Shown: positions 63,525 through 64,000 of the stretch, piece by piece
Layout: each line of letters begins with the position of its first letter
How positions within the stretch are numbered: the stretch's first letter is position 1
Assembly: GCF_000808575.1 (NCBI RefSeq)
Contig: NZ_JWLW01000066.1
Span: 372,001 to 436,000 of the forward strand
Length of the DNA: 64,000 bases
Reading direction: 5' to 3'
Source of the DNA: Alteromonas marina
GTDB lineage: Bacteria; Pseudomonadota; Gammaproteobacteria; Enterobacterales; Alteromonadaceae
Translations under genes and position numbers: made by a program
The notes under the pieces: generated by a model
The model's database searches: none
Told to the model about the DNA's origin: nothing
What the model saw: the letters and a program-made list of their open reading frames with translations, nothing else

Positions 63525-64000
63525 ATGAAAAAGAATACATTTACAAAAACCTGTTTATCTATTGCCATTTTAAGCACAGTCAGTAGCCATAGTTTTGCCC
63601 AAGACGAGCCCTATTCATGGAATATCTCTGGATGGATAAATGAAGGCTTAACCTATTACGACGACGGTGTGGGTAGTGATGTGGCACAACTTTCAGACAA
63701 CGGTACAACGCTAGGCAGCCGTATTACGCTTTCAGGAAATTATAAACTGGAAGAACAAGGCATGGACGTGGGCTTTGAGGTCATTATTGAACCTCTTTCA
63801 GGCGCACCGAACTACGCCGGTGGTGGCCATCAAACCCCGCTTTTGTTTGCCAATCAGGATAACTTAGACACCTTCAACGGCGGCGACATAGGCCTGTTGG
63901 GCAGTAGCCTCTACTTTGGTGGCGACTGGGGTAAAATCACCATTGGTTTACAAAGCCTTCCCACCGATAACATTGCCGTTCTAGCCGATCCTTCTGGCAC
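63525..64000 (+). CDS. Outer-membrane porin-like protein, truncated by the window edge
   Basis: About 158 residues are visible. The signal peptide MKKNTFTKTCLSIAILSTV ends SFAQ. The mature part has amphipathic strands typical of Gram-negative general porins: ISGWINEGLTYYDDGVGSD, LGSRITLSGNYKLEEQGMDVGFEVIIEP, and the loop/strand LLGSSLYFGGDWGKITIGLQS, matching the GlnxxxGxxxGxQ region of porins. It starts 281 nt after the receptor gene, beyond a strong terminator. Its link to the PQQ island is only positional; it may admit the alcohol substrate. Confidence 0.8.
   Translation, partial: MKKNTFTKTCLSIAILSTVSSHSFAQDEPYSWNISGWINEGLTYYDDGVGSDVAQLSDNGTTLGSRITLSGNYKLEEQGMDVGFEVIIEPLSGAPNYAGGGHQTPLLFANQDNLDTFNGGDIGLLGSSLYFGGDWGKITIGLQSLPTDNIAVLADPSG

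Overview
The window looks like the chromosome of a marine gammaproteobacterium of the Alteromonadaceae, probably Alteromonas. This rests on the mix of many TonB-dependent receptors, a haem-uptake locus with HugZ, a PQQ/quinoprotein island and moderate GC with short intergenic gaps. The genus is an inference from gene content and style, not from a marker gene. I saw no rRNA, tRNA, CRISPR array, insertion sequence or prophage.

Layout. 1-4.45 kb: fatty-acid oxidation (a FadB/FadJ-type protein cut by the window edge, a thiolase, and a divergent CaiB-type CoA transferase). 4.5-6.6 kb: an HxlR regulator divergent from a small redox operon (MdaB-like quinone reductase, peroxiredoxin-like protein, periplasmic cupin). 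6.8-13.6 kb: assorted genes (lipoprotein, DUF4105 protein, RidA, lipase, ADP-ribosylglycohydrolase-like protein, Tat-exported Gfo/Idh/MocA oxidoreductase, LysR remnant). 13.8-20.8 kb: a minus-strand haem acquisition cluster (TonB receptor, HmuY-like lipoprotein, HmuTUV, HugZ) behind a clear Fur-box-like palindrome. 21.1-23.1 kb: an animal-type haem peroxidase gene broken by two apparent 1-nt deletions. 24-34 kb: GlpF, an EamA transporter, DUF6314, two TonB receptors and a large BNR/sortilin-like protein. 34-45.4 kb: DUF1439 lipoprotein, beta-CASP hydrolase, Na/Pi symporter, SelO, M24 peptidase, a divergent S-adenosylhomocysteinase-like protein, a diguanylate cyclase and an AEC transporter.

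45.5-63.3 kb is the most interesting part: a compact PQQ-dependent alcohol oxidation island. It holds a PedF-like cytochrome c, a quinoprotein alcohol dehydrogenase whose active site carries the Asp-x-Asp signature of lanthanide-dependent enzymes, a XoxJ/MxaJ-like periplasmic protein, a four-gene ABC system matching PedA1-A2-B-C (implicated in lanthanide uptake in Pseudomonas putida), an M17 aminopeptidase, pqqA (23 aa) with a downstream attenuator, pqqBCDE, a PqqF-like M16 peptidase, and a TonB-dependent receptor with an unusual poly-Asp, EF-hand-like insertion. Five copies of an inverted repeat (TCCTCCT-n2/5-AGGAGGA) sit upstream of exactly the transcription units of this island, which indicates one regulon. 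My integrated reading is that this is a self-contained lanthanide acquisition plus lanthanide/PQQ alcohol oxidation module. The poly-Asp receptor would be the outer-membrane metal gate, the Ped ABC system the inner-membrane step, PQQ synthesis the cofactor supply, and ADH plus cytochrome c the periplasmic oxidation chain. The metal specificity of the receptor and the identity of the regulator are inferred. The window ends inside a porin gene that may belong to the same region.
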